Below are positions 26,651 to 38,578 of a stretch of DNA of 64,000 bases, one piece after another (within the stretch, counting starts at the first letter, position 1; each line of letters begins with the position of its first letter). A program made the position numbers and the translations under genes. The stretch lies in assembly GCF_000150275.1 (NCBI RefSeq), contig NW_002060956.1, positions 1,015,207 to 1,079,206 of the forward strand, read 5' to 3'. Source of the stretch: Trichoplax adhaerens (taxonomy: Eukaryota; Placozoa; Uniplacotomia; Trichoplacea; Trichoplacidae). The notes beneath the pieces were generated by a model. That model was not told the DNA's origin. It saw only the letters and a program-made list of their open reading frames with translations, and made no database searches.

Positions 26651-28213
26651 ATTTCTATCTCTATTCTCCAACAGGATAGACATACTTAACTTTCTCTGCT
26701 TGGTTAGGCAGTTACATACTGTAATATGTACGCGTATAATCTAATCTAATTGATATATCATACTGTTAATATAATCAATTGTTTTTCTTAACAGTACTCT
26801 ATTTTAGTGATGATTGATTGTAAACTTGTAATCATGGAGTACGTGATAATAGTGATCGATCTATGCAGTATACTTTTCGTTAAAATGTTAACAAATATCA
26901 CAGTAATTCTACTTACTGTACCTATCTAAATGGGAAATCAAAGTTAAACCATCGTTACTGCATGAGAATTATACTGCAGTAACTGACTTGTAATGACCGC
27001 AAACTCGTATGTCAACATCAAATGTCTACGTACGTTGGCCATCTTAGTAGAGATGCGATCATGCATCATTTTAATCTGCTACTTTTCTAGATTAAGAACC
27101 TTATCTGATCAATCTCCTATCTCCAATTGCTTTCATGATAGAGTAATACAGAATGGCATGAATAGACTGCGCGTATCACTGCAATGATCGTTCATTAATT
27201 TTATTATTATCATATGAAAAAATTAAACTGAAATCGACCTTTCAAATGTCCCGCCATCTAATTTAAACTCAGCTACGAATGACTGCATGCCGAGTATAAA
27301 TAAGTCCACTCACTATAAATAAATAGATTATTTTTATCATTTCAATACTGTGCTGTAATGGACAGTACCGCATATTTTAGTTCTAGGTCAATGACAGTAA
27401 AACAATTTGAATAACACTAATGGCATAACGTGAACCGAGCAAATACTGAACTATCCAAACTATAAATATTAACGTATATTCAACTTGAAGCCTATGTTAA
27501 CCTCAAATCATAGCTAAAAGACCGGGCATAAAATTTTTTTGTCTGTGCTTTACTTTTCGCTGCGTAAGTTTTTACGACGTTACAGTTATTCTAGCAATTA
27601 CCGTTAGAGCCTACAGTAACGGCAAAATTGTTAGGATTTACTACGATTCTGCGTTTACATCATCTCTCAATTCGTAACAAATACAATACTATAAATGACA
27701 AATCCTTCCATCAGCATTAGCGGATATCAGTTCTAACCGGAACATCCGCTCGCCATTCTGATATAAATATTATATGCGGTTATAACTTTCTAGGGTAGGA
27801 CATTCATTTTGCTAGCTAAAATCTTACTTAAAGCTGAAAGAATGCTAAAGGTTTGGATTACACCATTTGAAGATAATAAAAGTGAAATTCAGACACAGAT
27901 GTTTACTCAAAATAGCACTTTAACGTTTTTGCCTTTGTCATATTCCATCCAGCCTTCATGTTGTCCTATACTGTTCTTCTTAATTACAACAACGTTGTTA
28001 GCTATAACTACTTACTTTTAGATTAATTGGTTAAAATAATTAACCTCATTACGTTGATAAGCTCGCATGGTCGTATGGCATGGTCGAAATACTTTTTAAC
28101 TGGTTAAATTTTTAAACTATTTCAGGTCCCATCAACTGTCTTTTGGTTATAATAAATTCTTTAACAGTAAGTTCAAAGTGACAGCATCATCGTATTAATC
28201 ATTTGACGTTAAG

Positions 28214-31200
28214 ATGGCTTCGCACAGTGAACAGCATAATAAGTCGCTTGGTGACTACTTAAAAGAAGTATCTGATGGCTTGATGACGCTTTATAACCAG
28301 AACGATGGCTCAAACCGTAATGAAGGTGATCCAACTGAGGAAATTCCACATATTGGGAATGCAAAATCCGCTTATACATCTGATCAAACGACACAGAATA
28401 AGTCTCTTTCGCAAATTGCTGCAAACGTTTTAAGTACAGAAGAATATCAACAGCATCGTGATATTAATTTACCACAAGAAGGTACAGACTTAACTGCCGT
28501 TGAAGCTCATGGCAATGATGGTGGTCAAGATAACGATACAAACATTCAACAAGAGCTTTACGATAACGTGGCTACATCAGGCCATTTACTTAGTGCATCT
28601 GGTCAGGCAATGAAAGACAGCAATAGGGAAAATGAGATTTCAGACAATCATTCGGTATGATGTATACTTTCTGTAACATATTATATTGATAAGAATGACC
28701 TAGACAAAGAATAATAAATCTTTCTGATATTACAGAGTCAACTAGATTAACATTAGATTATCATTTGAAGGCTCCACTTTAGGATTACTAATTAGCATTT
28801 TGCTTTTTTAAATCATTGAGTATGATTTCCTTTTTTACTAAAAGTATTCTTATGTTTACCATTATGCTATCAACCAACGAACGTTACTATTTCCTGTTAG
28901 GGTAACATTTCTGGAGATGTTGCACACTTGGAAGATGTCCGCTATCAGCTGCAAAATGCTATGAAATCTGCTGAGCCCAGTAACAGATTATTGGGGCTCG
29001 CTACGGAAAAGTTCACTGCTTCCGGAGATAACCAATTAGATGCACTACTAAACCGTGTAGGGGGTGATGGTAGAAGCATAGAAGATGCTCAGTTTTCGAT
29101 TGATCGACATGATTGGTAATTAACATTAATATGGTTGGCAAATTTAGACTGTACTGAATTAAATATTTATCGGACATTCGAATATTCACTAAATTTAATC
29201 GCAAGAATTAGCTAGTTATCATCCGTTTAGCTTTTACCGTAGTTTATATTCCTTTTTCTAAATCTATTAGTGGACTACATTTGATTTATTTAATTTTATT
29301 AATCTCTCCTCTTTCAGGTTAAGTTCCATTGGTCTTGATTCACAGGTTCTTCATGCATCAAATGGTAATTCGAGTGAAATATTTACGTTAAAACAGCAGT
29401 TAGAAAGCGAAGTCTATCGCAGAAAGGCAAGCGAGTATTGATAGATGTAGACTAACAAAGATTTATTTTGTTAGCGCTATTGTAATTTTAACATTAAACT
29501 ATTTTTCATCTTTAGCACTGTGAAAGTCAAATCTATTCACTTAATGCAAAGGTATGAGACTAATTTATTAAAAACATTTGACTTTGTCCATGTAGTTATA
29601 AGTATTCCAATGCTGTAATGACCTTCCATTTAATACTATTGTAGCTGTTGGAAATTCAGCAACAGTTAGCAGTTGCAAGGTCTTCGGAGCGAAAAAAGGA
29701 TATGATGATTGAACAACTCGATAAAGTAAGAATACGTATCTTAAATTCTGAGAATTTAGATGCTGGTGATACATTAACGTTCTGTAACGTCTTTACTTTC
29801 TAAATTAAGTTACAATTTAAAAAATAGTCCGTAGGCAGTGTTCTTGAAAAGTGGAAATTGCGTGACGCGGAAAGAACTGAATCAATTAAGAGATTAACCA
29901 ATGAAAGAGATACCATTAGACAAGCGCACCTTCGTCAACAAGAAGTATGATCTAAAATTTTCCATACGTATATTATTGTATCAGAAATCATAATTATGTC
30001 TATTCTGTTTATCCTCTATCATCAATTAAAATGTATTCATAGGTTCTCTCAAAGTTTGAGCAGGACATGGCTCAGGCTGTAGAAGCCTTTTCAAAAGAAC
30101 AAAAACGAGCGAATCAAGCTGAAAAAGAGAAGCAAATACAAGTATACGCTTTTAATACATATGCTTTGATTTGAACTCCCTTTCACACTATAATTGTTCA
30201 TTCAGGTTCAGAAGTTATTGCAGGAAAGAGAACATATCAATCAAGAAAAAGAACGTCATCGGATGTTAGAGGTTGAGCGAAATCTTATCCAACAAAATTT
30301 AGAAGCAGTATGCAATGAGAAAAGCGCTTTAGAGAAATTGCTGGAAGAGGTTAGTACGTTCTAATCGACTTGAATTTAAAAGTTTGTTGTACGCAGTGCT
30401 AAAAATCTTTCTGTATCTTAGGAGCGATTATTAAGACAAACTATGCAGCAAGATTGGTCTATTAAGGAGGATAAGTTGAAGGATGAACAACGTCAAATGT
30501 CTAAAGAAGCAAAAGTAGTGAACGAATTAACATATTTTTGACATGGCGTTAATATAGTTTATAAAACTTGTATTTATTACTAATCTCCTCACTTTAGGGT
30601 GAACTTGATAAGTACAAAGCATTATTTAAGGTATCATAATATGCATCGTATTGTTTATAATCTATTATGATCTATGAAATTGCCCAATTTATATAGTAAA
30701 CCCTATTTGCAGTTTAAATCTTGCTATAATTTCTTAACGAAGAATTTATTCATATAATTAGGAAGCGGAAGTTTCTATGGAATCTGCAGATAACGAAATA
30801 CATAAGTTAAAAAATGAGTTAGATACTTCGAAACGAGCTTATGTGAGTAGATGGGTTAAATATTTTGTATACAGTAGTAACTTTTATCGTCTATTACGGT
30901 TTTTACTACTGTATGGAAAGATACAAAGTGTTCGTAAGTAATTATTGATTTTCATGCAATTAGGAGAGTTTAAAGGTAGAAATGAGTCTCATGGAAGCTG
31001 AGCATGAAACAAGCCTTAGCAAACAAAGGACAGACATTGTTTCTGAACTTGAACTACAGGTAAAGAAGTATACCGTATAAAGATATGATAATGGTGGTAC
31101 CGATCGACCCTTTAATATGCTTTAAAATGGTTGCTAGTTGTCTACTAAGTTAAAAGAAACTGAAGAAACAGCTGTAAAGAATATTTCTCAGCTAAGAGAC

Positions 31201-34200
31201 AATCATAAACAGCAGGTTTTTATTTAAAAATAATATTATGTTTAGTCAACTGTACTTAATATTAATTGGCATTCAAATGTTTATTTTTTAGATTGTAACC
31301 CTTAAAGACAAACATAAACAGGAAATAGAAGCATTAGCGTCAGAGTATTCGCAGGTTATTAAATGATCTTGACCTTGCTACTGCTTGTATATATACATTC
31401 CACTGCTACCTCTTAGTTATGTATTTACATACCAGGCAGAATACTTTGATTTCTAACAATTTTTTGTACACCTTCAGTGTGTAGTATAATTAATTAACAA
31501 GTAAATTTAATGTATATGTACGGTACTAAGATCCTTGTATATATTTTGCATACAGGAAATGACTTTGAAAGCTAATACTTTGAAAACAACTATAGATGAC
31601 TATGAAGGCCGGTATGTATGCTGATATTGCGTAAATATTCGATGCCCACTAGAAATTGCTAATGCGAGAGTTTAATTGTCAAACTGCTAGACTACAGTCA
31701 TTACAGAATCGTTTAACTGAAGAAGAACAGTATCGTAATGAAAGAGAAAGGCAGCGGTAAGTCAAACTTTGTCTTCTAATTAAAGAAATGCTGCTAATAT
31801 GAGATCAAATTTTAGGAATGATTTAATGCTTCGTCTTCAAACCTTAATGCAATCTCATTGTAATGAGGCTGTTAAGTTAATTGGAGATTTATTACCGTCA
31901 TCCATAAAGGTGCTAGCGCTTATTTATTATTTCAAACGATTGCTCACCGCTAAGGTTCCATTAACAAGTTTTATTATTTTTGGATACAGCCATTAGCGGT
32001 TGATGAAAAGATAACTTCTACCAAGGTAAATTTATTATGTAATGAGAAAATGGAAGCAGATGCTACTATATTACAACATCAACCTGTAAGCTCGTCCGAC
32101 GAAAAAACATATGATCCAGTTTCTAATGAGAACCGTAATGTTAACCAAAAAAGTAACGAAGTATCTACTCAGAACGAGGTCCAACCCATCAGTGAAAAAT
32201 TAGATAATCTTGGTATTATGAATGAAAAGAGACCTTTAATAAATCCAGATTTAGGGAATCACCATCAGAATGAAAGTGTTTCCTCTGATAGCAACACTAA
32301 TATTATTCGTAGCTATGGTAAGTAAGAGCAGTAACAGGTATCGATACAATACTTGTAGTCGTATGAAAATGTATTAAATTCTCAACTAAATGTTATAGTA
32401 GTAGTAATCAAGTCAGGCATTGTGAAATACTGTAACATATCAAGAATAACACAATACTGTAAATTCGTTCTAATAAAATCAATGTCAGAACTTATACATT
32501 TATCAGATGTTCTTATCAAATGTTGAGTATTTTATATACCTGCTATTCATTGCATCAATTTTAATTGATCTAGGAAATGATCTCAGCTCAGGCTCTTATT
32601 CTAATAATTATGCAAGTTCCAAGCCAAATTTCACTAATAGCTTCAAGATATCGAATTTTAAAACAGAGAAATTGGCGGATATTAGTAGATATCTAAATAC
32701 AATGCCTAGAAATTCACAAGATGTATCTGATCAGATTTCAACGAATGCCAAGCAGAATAATCAAACAAGAGTCCTGGCAAATAGTATTAATAGTCGTAAC
32801 ATGACACCAACAAAACAAGCAAATACGGACTTAATTCTAAATATACTGGATACAAATGCAGCTAACGAAAATAACGTTACACGATCGAATATTGACATGG
32901 TAGTTTAGTTATTATTGAAGAAAGTTGCGATTTCTAAGTTTGTCTTAGTTATTTTACGCAAGATTTTATAACTGAACCGTTTTATATTAATATCAAAATT
33001 TTATGTGATATTGTTAATTTTTCAGAGGCCTATTCAAATTCCCATTGAACCAGGAAATACAGAAAAATCTACAACAAATTTATCGAATTTGTACACTGCA
33101 AATATGTAAATATGACCACGCCTCACACATTACAGTATTTTGGTATAACAACATCTCAACGTTGATACTTACATTCATTTTATTTTTGATTAACTTTATA
33201 AAGAAATGCTGGTCAGATAAATGCCGAAAATATAGACGATTTACGGCAAAATGAACTGCAACACTATGTTGAAATGGTAATCGATCTACCAATTAGCTTA
33301 CTATATTTCTTAATGAATATATATAACGTTAAGATTTTACAATAGTTACTAAAGCATAGAATTGGTTATTTAATCGGTTACAGCTACTTCAAAAACCACC
33401 TGGTCAACCGCTAGAGACGGTAATGTCTTAAATGCTTCTAATTATTTATAAAATAAGTTGCTTGCTTGTTTTAATCCTAATTTTATAACTATTAAGGATA
33501 TGTTGACAAACAAAATTGGTGATAGCGATCAAATTGGACTTCCCTCCGGATTGATCGCTATTCCGAAATCTACTGATGGTATTGATCGATAAATGTGTCT
33601 AATGTTTCTAAGACATTATCTTTACTGATAGATTTTTTGCTAAATTAATAGACTATGTAGCAAATTTAAATGAAAACAAGAATGAATCATTTCATTCTTC
33701 AGCTTTTCAACATGTACCTTCTGGTTATGCCGGATCGATTGCGGCGACGTCACAAGGTATGATGCTGTACTGTGGTATACGGTTGTACCCAAGGAATCTT
33801 GATAGATGGAGTGCTGCCATCTTACCTTTTGATTTTATAATTATGTAGTATCGCCTTTGCTAATTTAACGATTTTTCTTAAATACATGCAGCTATGAAAG
33901 GACAAAATAGGGCAGTATCAGTACAAGATCAATCCTCAAATATGGAATCTAGCAGTACTGCTATAAACACAGACTCTAAGTACTTGTCAAATCTAGTTAA
34001 TATTTATCGAAATATGTCTAATAATCCAAACCAGAAGCATCTATCGTTTGACAACGAAGCCAACTCAGTAAATATGCAGCCAACCTACTTGAGGTATTGC
34101 ATTTGGAAGAGTAGACTTCGTGTAATATCCAGTTAAAATTTTCGTTTTGGATATGCGTTGACTTAATTTTGATCTTGTATTTTATAGCAGTGCATTACTA

Positions 34201-34760
34201 TTGGTTATGTTATTACAATATTTTCTTATTACGGCTAAAATTTTAATTTTAAAGTGAAACTTTGGGGGGTTATGAGCAGCAAGATTCCAGCTTGAACTTT
34301 CGCACCTTTCAACATCCGAGCAATTTCCAGCCAGATCATCAAATGGAAGAATTGCAGCCACTAAGTGATATATCTATACAATATCCGAAAGGAAATGAAA
34401 GGAATTATCCTAGGACCCAAGACACTACTTCAAGACACCAACAGGTAACCTAGCTAAGTAGCTGTAATGAATTCGGTCATCAAGTTTCCCTTTTTCTGAG
34501 CATTATTTTGTAAACTGCTTTATTTGAAAAAGCCGTCTGATAACATTAAGGCAGCGGTTGGATTTAATCCGATTTCGCCACCTGAGCGAAAGCGGCCATA
34601 TAAGCAACATCAAAGTAAGCAAGCTAATACAAGTGGGCGAGAGACTAATATTGTTCACACACGGTCGTCTGCGTCTAAAGTGAGTCAACGCTCCGTAAAA
34701 ACGGATAAAAAAGCTTCTGGTGTGGCGAGCCGATCAAATAAAAGTACAGCATGGCGTTGA
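28214..34760 (+). CDS. Centrobin-like centriolar coiled-coil protein (about 27 exons)
   Basis: Centrobin binds daughter centrioles and tubulin and supports centriole elongation and ciliogenesis in known animals. I read about 27 exons and roughly 1,190 residues, longer than human centrobin (about 900). The first exon (28214-28654) gives an acidic, low-complexity N terminus. Next come LEDVRYQLQNAMKSAEPSN (exon 2), RRKHCESQIYSLNAK (exons 3-4) and LLEIQQQLAVARSSERKKDM followed by MIEQLDK (exon 5, 29647-29727), closely matching the vertebrate QQLAVA...MIEQLDKTL region. A long coiled coil runs to about 31.75 kb and ends at RLQTLMQSHCNEAVKLIGDL (31.82-31.91 kb), also conserved. The poorly conserved C-terminal half ends KKASGVASRSNKSTAWR, like the vertebrate RGGVWR terminus. 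The intron after exon 3 begins GC rather than GT. The later exon edges (33.0-34.5 kb) are less certain. Confidence 0.88.
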
Positions 34761-36070
34761 ATAGCTAATATAACAGTTGACAAGTACAATTTGTGTACCC
34801 AATATTTAATAATTTATAGTACAGCATTTTTATCCAACGTCAGTAATAGCAGGTTATTAGCAAAATTTTTAAAACGTTTCATTGTCGATAACCAAGATTA
34901 ATGTATGTCGTAGAAAAATAGCAAATAATGAAGTTCTAGTGTAGAGTTTAAAGGGAAATTGAGATTTGATGTTGTAGTCATAAAGCGGCAACTGTATACT
35001 GAACGATAACTTTAGCTATTTATTACCGGTATAAGAATGCCTTCATAATGTAGAGTAACTTATTCGGATATAATCATTTTATCATTTTAAGCCATGCTGG
35101 CTATATCATAGAATATAAACCACCTTATTTGACATTAGTTAAGTATTATATTGTAATATATTTATTCATCGCTCAATGTTTAATCGATTTCATTCCTTGT
35201 TATGGCATTGTACATACAGTATATGAGTACGTTTGTATTTTTCTATATGCTACTGTACTCTAAATCATGTATACTTGCTTGTGCCTTGATTGATGTTAGT
35301 TTTTTGCAGTTTTATCATTTCTTATAATAGCTTTTCTCTTATTCCTGTGCGATACCATAGGTTATAAAATTAAGGTTCTATTTGACGAGTTGATGTACGC
35401 GTAATAATGCAGTAATCATTGTACAGATTTAAATTTTCTTTAATTTGCCTGTCAGACTATTACTGTATCGATACCTTAGTGGATTTGTAAATGACAATGA
35501 GTATATGTTGTATAATTGACACATATGTGACAATGGTTCCTATTAACAGTTTCGATTAATTTCTTGATGTAAATTTTAAGAGATAAATACTGTATTCTCC
35601 TTTTTAAACATTAAAAATATACATGTACTCGTATGTTTCGACATAGCATCGTACAACTTTGGGATCGGGTATTTCTTAACTGATTGAGTAATAATTCATT
35701 TCATGTATGCTATTGTCGTTTACAATAGCTATCACTGCAATTACACCTAAATAGTGATATCGTCTACTTAATTTTATCTATCTCTTAAACTAATGGAGCC
35801 TATTTGGACAATTTTATACCATTTTATATTGGTTTTTAATAGATTGAGGTCATGAATGAATCAGTGTAGTTGAGGGTTTCTACAGCAGAAGGTCTATCTG
35901 CTCGTAAAGTTATAGTAGGTGTTTCTATGAGTCTACTATGCATATTATGCATATTATGATTGCAACTTTTTTAAGGCTTATTTAGTATAATCCAGTAATA
36001 AACAGAATTTTGTCGTACTCACAGTACGATATCAATACCAGTGTATAATTCTATTTTATTAATTAATTAT

Positions 36071-36103
36071 ACTAGTCGAATACCCGTTCAAATGAACGGG
36101 TAT
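36071..36103. repeat. Palindromic dispersed repeat, copy 2
   Basis: ACTAGTCGAA is followed by an 11-bp-arm palindrome ATACCCGTTCA-AA-TGAACGGGTAT (36080-36103). It is the longer and more perfect of the two copies; see 16044-16073. Arms this exact, with only two unpaired bases, imply recent origin or selection on the structure. Confidence 0.75.
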
Positions 36104-36285
36104 GCATACTACGCAACACATTCCACTGAACAAAATTTAAAGCTAAAGCCAGCTAGGTTATCAGACTATGTATGAATCCCTTCTTAGTGTAAGATAGCTA
36201 GCTTACAATTTAACGGTGCAGTGTTTCGCGAATAACTTGCCATATTGTCAATTTTGGGGGAGTTTTTACTTGTGCATATCTAGTA

Positions 36286-36632
36286 CTGAACTGTACAGTA
36301 CTGTACGCCATTATAATAATTTACGAAATAAGTGTTGATTTATGTAAGGTACTATAGAGTACAGTACTTAACCAAGGACTACCAGAAGAGAGAATTGATA
36401 TTAAATACTGCATAAATGTCAGTACTGTAATCCGTCTGAGTACTCAGTTCGCATGTGTTTATCATCCAGTACAGTACAGTACTGTACTGTAGTCCTTGAG
36501 TGTACTGTACTGTACATTAGAGTCTTGAAGTAAGGATATCTACTGTACACTGTACAGTACGCTCTACAGTAGAGCACTGTACAGTATAGTACTGTACAGT
36601 ACATACAGTACGTACTGTACTGTACTGCACCT
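36286..36632. repeat. Dense TACTG/CAGTA palindromic array
   Basis: Many pentamers in alternating orientation produce repeated TACTGTACAGTACTG-type palindromes, densest at 36467-36512 and 36541-36630. The array ends about 460 bases before the DHRS4-like start codon. It is capable of extensive self-pairing. Whether it is a satellite, a mobile-element remnant or a promoter-linked element cannot be decided from sequence alone. Confidence 0.75.
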
Positions 36633-37095
36633 CAAGGAGTTTCCGAGTCATTCAGTTGTACCGCGTGCATTTCCAGCTAACACCTTGCCAAAGGTTACGA
36701 ACCAAGTTCACCACCTTTGACATTTGACATTCTCCGTTAATTTCTATCATATTAATAGAACTGTATCATTATTCACTTAATTTATGCCCGTGCATGTTGA
36801 TAGACTAGTACTGATACTGCTCAGAAATAATAGTCATGCTTTCGAGGAACAATATTCTACAGGATCTTACTATAACAATTCTAAACGTTTAAACTACGGC
36901 TCGATGAGGATAGGCTGACTAAGTGGCTACAAGCCCATGACCACGCCTAGTACAGTCTCTGTTCGTGTGTAGTACTGGCTCGATCAGTTTCAAGATAATA
37001 TACAGTATATATAATAATAAATACCCGTATAACATAGAATCTCTGAAATTCATCGGTTGACTTACAGGTTTGAAAAAAAGTAAAAGAATAGTGAA

Positions 37096-37860
37096 ATGGC
37101 TTTAAGAAAACGATTCGAGAATAAAGTAGTAGTTATTACTGGATCGACTGAAGGGATTGGTTTTGCTACGGCTCAAAGGATAGCTGCAGAAGGTGGCAGC
37201 GTATCCGTTAGCAGTCGACATCAGGAGAAGGTAGATAAAGCAATTCAACTATTACGAGATCAAGGCTACACCAATACCCTGGGCAGAGTTTGCGATGTTA
37301 GTAAGGAAGACGATATTAAAGATCTTATTCAAGCAACCGTTGATAAATTTGGCGCTATTGATGTACTCGTATGCAACGCTGCAGTTGCTTTTGGCGGACC
37401 AGTCATCAAAACATCCAGTTCAGTATGGGATAAGACATTCTCAGTTAATCTTAAATCTGCTTTTACGCTTACCAAGGAGGTTTTGCCTTACTTGAAACAA
37501 CGCGACGGTAGCAATATTGTATTGATATCGTCTATCTTAGGTCATAGCCCTATGCCAGTGACTGGAGTTTATAGTGTATCTAAAACGGCAATGTTTGGAT
37601 TAATGTTGGCACTGACCAAAGAATTAGGCAGATATAAAATTAGAGTGAATGCTATTGCACCTGGTGTCATTGCTACCAAAATGAGTCTAGGCCTACGTCA
37701 AGGAAGTAACGAAGATTGGGTCATGCGGGAAACGCCTTTAAGGCGATATGGTCAACCTGAAGAAATTGCCTCTGCTGTAGCTTATGTTTCATCTGATGAG
37801 GCTGCTTATGTAAATGGCAGTACAATTGTAGTTGGTGGAGGTTTAGGAAGTCGATTATAA
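37096..37860 (+). CDS. DHRS4-like short-chain dehydrogenase/reductase, intronless
   Basis: NADPH-dependent carbonyl/retinal reductase family, probably peroxisomal. The complete protein is 254 residues. It has the cofactor motif TGSTEGIG (15-22), SSR at 39-41, where a basic residue favours NADPH, NAAV at 94-97, Asn118, Ser145/146, Tyr159 and Lys163 of the YSVSK active site, and the APG turn at 188-190. The C terminus GSRL ends in the same SRL tripeptide as human DHRS4, a type 1 peroxisome import signal. The coding sequence has no intron, while every other gene here is heavily split. TTACAG at about 37066 could be the acceptor of a 5' UTR intron. The ATG context (GAAATGG) is reasonable. Low sequence ambiguity: family certain, DHRS4 assignment very likely. 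Confidence 0.95.
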   Translation: MALRKRFENKVVVITGSTEGIGFATAQRIAAEGGSVSVSSRHQEKVDKAIQLLRDQGYTNTLGRVCDVSKEDDIKDLIQATVDKFGAIDVLVCNAAVAFGGPVIKTSSSVWDKTFSVNLKSAFTLTKEVLPYLKQRDGSNIVLISSILGHSPMPVTGVYSVSKTAMFGLMLALTKELGRYKIRVNAIAPGVIATKMSLGLRQGSNEDWVMRETPLRRYGQPEEIASAVAYVSSDEAAYVNGSTIVVGGGLGSRL

Positions 37861-38578
37861 CTTTATACGCTAAACGATCATTATGATACGGTACAAAAAT
37901 CACTAACTAAATAAACAAGTTTTAAATTACTTAGATATCCTATCCAACTACTGTACTGTAATGCGCAGTATCGAACAGTCCATTTGACATGAAGTAGTAC
38001 GCAAGCTTTTATTAGATTATCTAACATGTTCTATCGTCCTCTACGAGATATTTGATCTCTATAAAAATTTAGAATGGCTTGTTATGGTGCATCTCAAAGC
38101 AATAGAACTAGCGATACAGTTTTTACTTCTTCTAGCTTCGTAAAATAGCAAAATCCCTTTTTTATCATATATCTACTCCAACTGATATTAGCGAGCTTAG
38201 TTTCAAATTAATTAAAACGTTACTTTCCAAAGATAGTATCACTGATATGTTCTATATCTTTTTTTATAAACATCAAGCTGTTGATATTAAAAACGATAAT
38301 ACAGTGGTCGATTATAATTATGTAATAGCTTATCAATAGCTATAATTTATTACTTTTAATTTATGATTCGCAAATCTATAAAATTCGTAACTAAAATAAT
38401 CTTTTAATCCAATATAGAAGCGCATTCTTATAAAAGTCTTATAATAGAAAAGTCAATATTGTATCGTGTTCCAAATCAGAGTATGTACATGTCGATTTTT
38501 TGAGCCTCTATTATTATTAAATAGCAAAAATTGATACGAGAAGTAGTGAATATACTTATTAATTAGCTGTTAATCTGT
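37861..38578. other. Tail-to-tail gap with a polyadenylation signal
   Basis: About 700 bases separate the 3' ends of the DHRS4-like and ERICH6-like genes. AATAAA at 37910-37915, 50 bases after the stop codon, is a plausible cleavage signal for the plus-strand gene. Only one short TACTGTACTGTA run (near 37951) is present, in contrast to the long arrays in gaps that contain gene starts. Confidence 0.5.
37910..37915 (+). terminator. Candidate polyadenylation signal of the DHRS4-like gene
   Basis: AATAAA occurs 50 bases downstream of the stop codon, a normal position for a compact invertebrate 3' UTR. A downstream GU-rich element is not obvious. Confidence 0.45.

Larger units (their letters stand above)
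24992..28213. other. Divergent intergenic region between CCDC39 and centrobin
   Basis: About 3.2 kb separates two outward-facing genes, so it should hold both promoters and 5' UTRs. It contains clusters of TACTGTAC-type palindromes (25.67-26.02 and 26.54-26.65 kb), a GC-rich core near 25.88-25.95 kb and an imperfect 36-bp duplication. I looked for a clear RFX X-box, expected for some ciliary promoters, and did not find a convincing one. Open frames here have no protein likeness. Confidence 0.5.
34761..37095. other. 3' flank of centrobin and 5' flank of the DHRS4-like gene
   Basis: No gene is seen. The left part should hold the centrobin 3' UTR. The right part contains a palindromic repeat copy (36071-36100), a dense TACTGTAC array (about 36286-36630), and a TATA-rich run near 37000-37020 followed by a possible splice acceptor (TTACAG at about 37066). 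The frames inside the array stay open only because the pentamer repeat contains no stop codon. Confidence 0.5.

Noticed and set aside
36419-36604. Minus-strand open frame of 61 codons
   Set aside because: Translated palindromic pentamer array.
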